Positions 62,200 to 64,000 of a stretch of 64,000 nucleotides of DNA are shown in pieces. The DNA is taken from NCBI GenBank assembly GCA_030435675.1, contig CM059625.1, forward strand, positions 11,656,001 to 11,720,000, written 5' to 3'. Below the pieces are notes generated by a model. That model was not told the DNA's origin. It was given only the letters and a program-made list of their open reading frames with translations, and did not search any database. Position 1 is the stretch's first letter. Every line of letters starts with the position of its first letter. A program made the position numbers and the translations under genes. The DNA is from Steinernema hermaphroditum (lineage: Eukaryota; Nematoda; Chromadorea; Rhabditida; Steinernematidae).

Positions 62200-64000
62200 A
62201 TGAACTCGTGGCTATTGGCAACGTTGGTGCTGCTGGGCATCGCCGCGCCCTCAGGAGCCGTGTTCGAGTGCGGAAGCCACGAGACGGCGGCCTTCGTGAG
62301 GATCGCGCGAGCGAGACTCGGCGGCACTCCCGTGGTGATATCCACGGCCGGCCACGACCTGACCTGCGCGCAGTACTGTAGAAACAACCTGGAACCGACA
62401 ACCGGAGCCGAGCGCGCGTGCGCCGCCTTCAACTTCGACGGCCGCGAAACGTGCTACTTCTTCGACGACGCCGCCAGCCCCGCCGGTTCGGGCCAACTAG
62501 CCGCGAAGCCCTCGGCCAACAACTTCTACTACGAAAAAACGTGTCTCCCCGGAGTCTCTGCTCACCAGGCCTGCACGTACCGCTCGTTCTCTTTCGAGCG
62601 CATGCAGAAGACGCAGCTCGACGGCTTCGTTAAGAAGAGCATTCCGGTGAGTCGGGGAAAGTCAAGGCCCGCCACACTCAGGGCATCTGTTAGCAAACTT
62701 CTGATGAGATTGACGTTCCGTGATAAGACCCACCAGACGAACCTTGACCCTGTGCTCGCGGGAGTCGCGCGCATAAGTGACCCAAATTCGTTTGCGAAGC
62801 GAAAAGACACAAAAAGATGCTGTAAATAACGGTTCCGAGAACCGCGAAACCACGCGACGGGCCACTCAATCCGCCATTGCAGGTCGGAAACCGCGAAGAA
62901 TGCCTTTCCGCGTGTCTCAAGGAGACGGAGTTCGTGTGCCGCTCGGTCAACTACAACTACGACTCGTACCTCTGCGAGCTTTCCACCGAGGACCGCCGCT
63001 CGAAGCCGACGCACCTCAAGATGACCGACCAGCCCGTCGACTACTACGACAACAACTGCCTCAGCCGTAAGTGTCGCGGCTTATCTCTCTCTCCTAATAC
63101 TCCTGCTTCAGGTCAGAACCGCTGCGGACAGTCCGGCGGCAACCTGGTGTTTGTGAAGACCACCAACTTCGAGATCCACTACTACGACCACACACAGAGC
63201 GTGGAGGCGCAGGAGTCGTTCTGTTTGCAGAAGTGTCTTGACTCGCTGAACACGTTCTGCCGTTCCGTCGAGTTCAACCCTCAGGAGAAGAATTGCATCG
63301 TTTCCGACGAAGACACCTTCTCACGCGCCGACCAGCAAGGTCAGGTCCAGGGCAAGGATTACTACGAACCCATCTGCGTAGCTGGTAGGTAGTCGTCTTT
63401 GAGTACCGATATTCACAAAGACTCATTTCAGCGGATCTCAGCTCGTCCACATGCCGTCAGCAGGCTGCCTTCGAGCGCTTCATCGGCTCGGCCATCGAGG
63501 GGCAACCCGTGGTGTCCGCGCAGGGCGTCACCGTCTCCGACTGCATCTCCCTCTGCTTCCAGAACCTCAACTGCAAGTCCATCAACTACGACCGCACCCA
63601 CTCCACCTGCTACATCTACGCCGTCGGACGCGCGGACGCCAACGTCAAGAACGACCCCTCCTACGACTTCTACGAGTTCAACTGCGGTACGAGTGTCTCT
63701 TGAAGAGCGCCGCCTACTGTTCCGCTTTCAGAGTCCCAGTTCGGAGGCATGGCCCTCTGCACCAATGAGGGCATCCGCTTCATCGTTAACACCAAGGAGC
63801 CCTACACCGGCGCCATCTACGCCGCCGAGAAGTTCAGCACGTGTTCGCAGGTGGTGGAGAACGCGAAGCAGATCTCCATCACCTTCCCGCCACCCACCAA
63901 GTCCACCGACTGTGGCACCGTCATCAAGAACGGCAAGCTGGAGGCCCTGGTTGTCGTTTCCCTGGACGGCGTCCTGCCTCACCAAGTAACCACCGAGTGG
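62200..64000 (+). CDS. NOAH-type PAN/ZP-domain cuticle protein, inverted copy B (partial, runs off window)
   Basis: This copy mirrors copy A. Exons map to 62200-62646, 62883-63066, 63112-63384, 63432-63686 and 63732 to beyond 64000. From residue 5 onward the visible protein matches copy A exactly, through four PAN-like modules to the first half of the ZP domain. The first residues differ: MNSWLLATL here and MHSSVLLATL in copy A. Both still give a signal peptide. No stop or frameshift is seen in the part that is visible. The ZP end, furin site and membrane helix lie outside the window, so it is unknown whether the copy is complete. It may be a very recent duplicate or an assembly artefact. Confidence 0.85.
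62211..64000 (+). repeat. Right arm of large inverted repeat
   Basis: Reverse complement of 51215-53004 with no gap. The spacer between arms is 53005-62210, about 9.2 kb. The arm continues past the window, so 1,790 bp is a minimum length. Confidence 0.95.

Noticed and set aside
62777..63070. Separate small genes within NOAH copy B
   Set aside because: These frames run through introns and mirror equivalent shadows in copy A.

Overview
The window is eukaryotic and almost certainly nematode. Genes are split by many 42-60 bp introns ending in TTTCAG-type acceptors. Start codons often lie 0-30 nt behind an unpaired acceptor, as expected of spliced-leader (SL) trans-splicing. The gene set includes a NOAH-type PAN/ZP cuticle protein, a GEX-3/Hem protein and a very-long-chain acyl-CoA synthetase of the ACS-20/22 type. 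From memory, acs-20, rps-23, dpm-3 and gex-3 are neighbours on cosmid F28D1 of C. elegans chromosome IV. All four families occur here between 30.7 and 61.6 kb, in a rearranged order, so a rhabditid-like (clade V) nematode is likely. All exon boundaries below were assembled by hand from splice consensus, reading-phase agreement and family alignment from memory. No search was run.

Layout. Positions 1-11.74 kb are one higher-order minisatellite with 92-bp and 128-bp units. Then come TRAP-beta and ETF-beta (minus strand, operon-like spacing), a VIP36-type lectin (plus), a 4-kb gene-poor stretch with possible cryptic exons near 18 kb, and a B-box protein with a propeller-like C-terminus (20.1-23.9 kb, plus). 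Next are a foldback repeat (25.6 kb), a selenium-binding protein (minus), a decayed mariner element (29.2-29.9 kb), an ACS-20-like synthetase (minus), ribosomal protein uS12/RPS23 (minus), DPM3 followed by an unrecognised basic protein (plus, operon-like), and an unrecognised proline-rich protein with an N-myristoylation motif (minus). An SLC22 transporter (minus), a PUR-alpha protein (minus) and a decayed flavin oxidoreductase fragment follow.

From 50.3 kb to the end there is a large inverted repeat. A complete noah-2-like gene on the minus strand (50.3-53.0 kb) reappears in mirror orientation from 62.2 kb and runs off the window end. The copies align without any indel over at least 1,790 bp, introns included. 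The 9.2-kb spacer holds a Gi-type G-protein alpha subunit (minus), a small 71-residue ORF and gex-3 (plus). The duplication breakpoint falls inside the signal peptide, so the two copies have different upstream DNA and different first residues.

Most genes are housekeeping: secretory pathway (TRAP-beta, VIP36, DPM3), mitochondrial electron transfer (ETF-beta), lipid activation (ACS-20), translation (RPS23), actin regulation through the WAVE complex (GEX-3), signalling (G alpha) and apical matrix (NOAH). The unusual parts are the structured satellite, the near-palindromic NOAH duplication, three candidate operons and several lineage-specific or unrecognised proteins.
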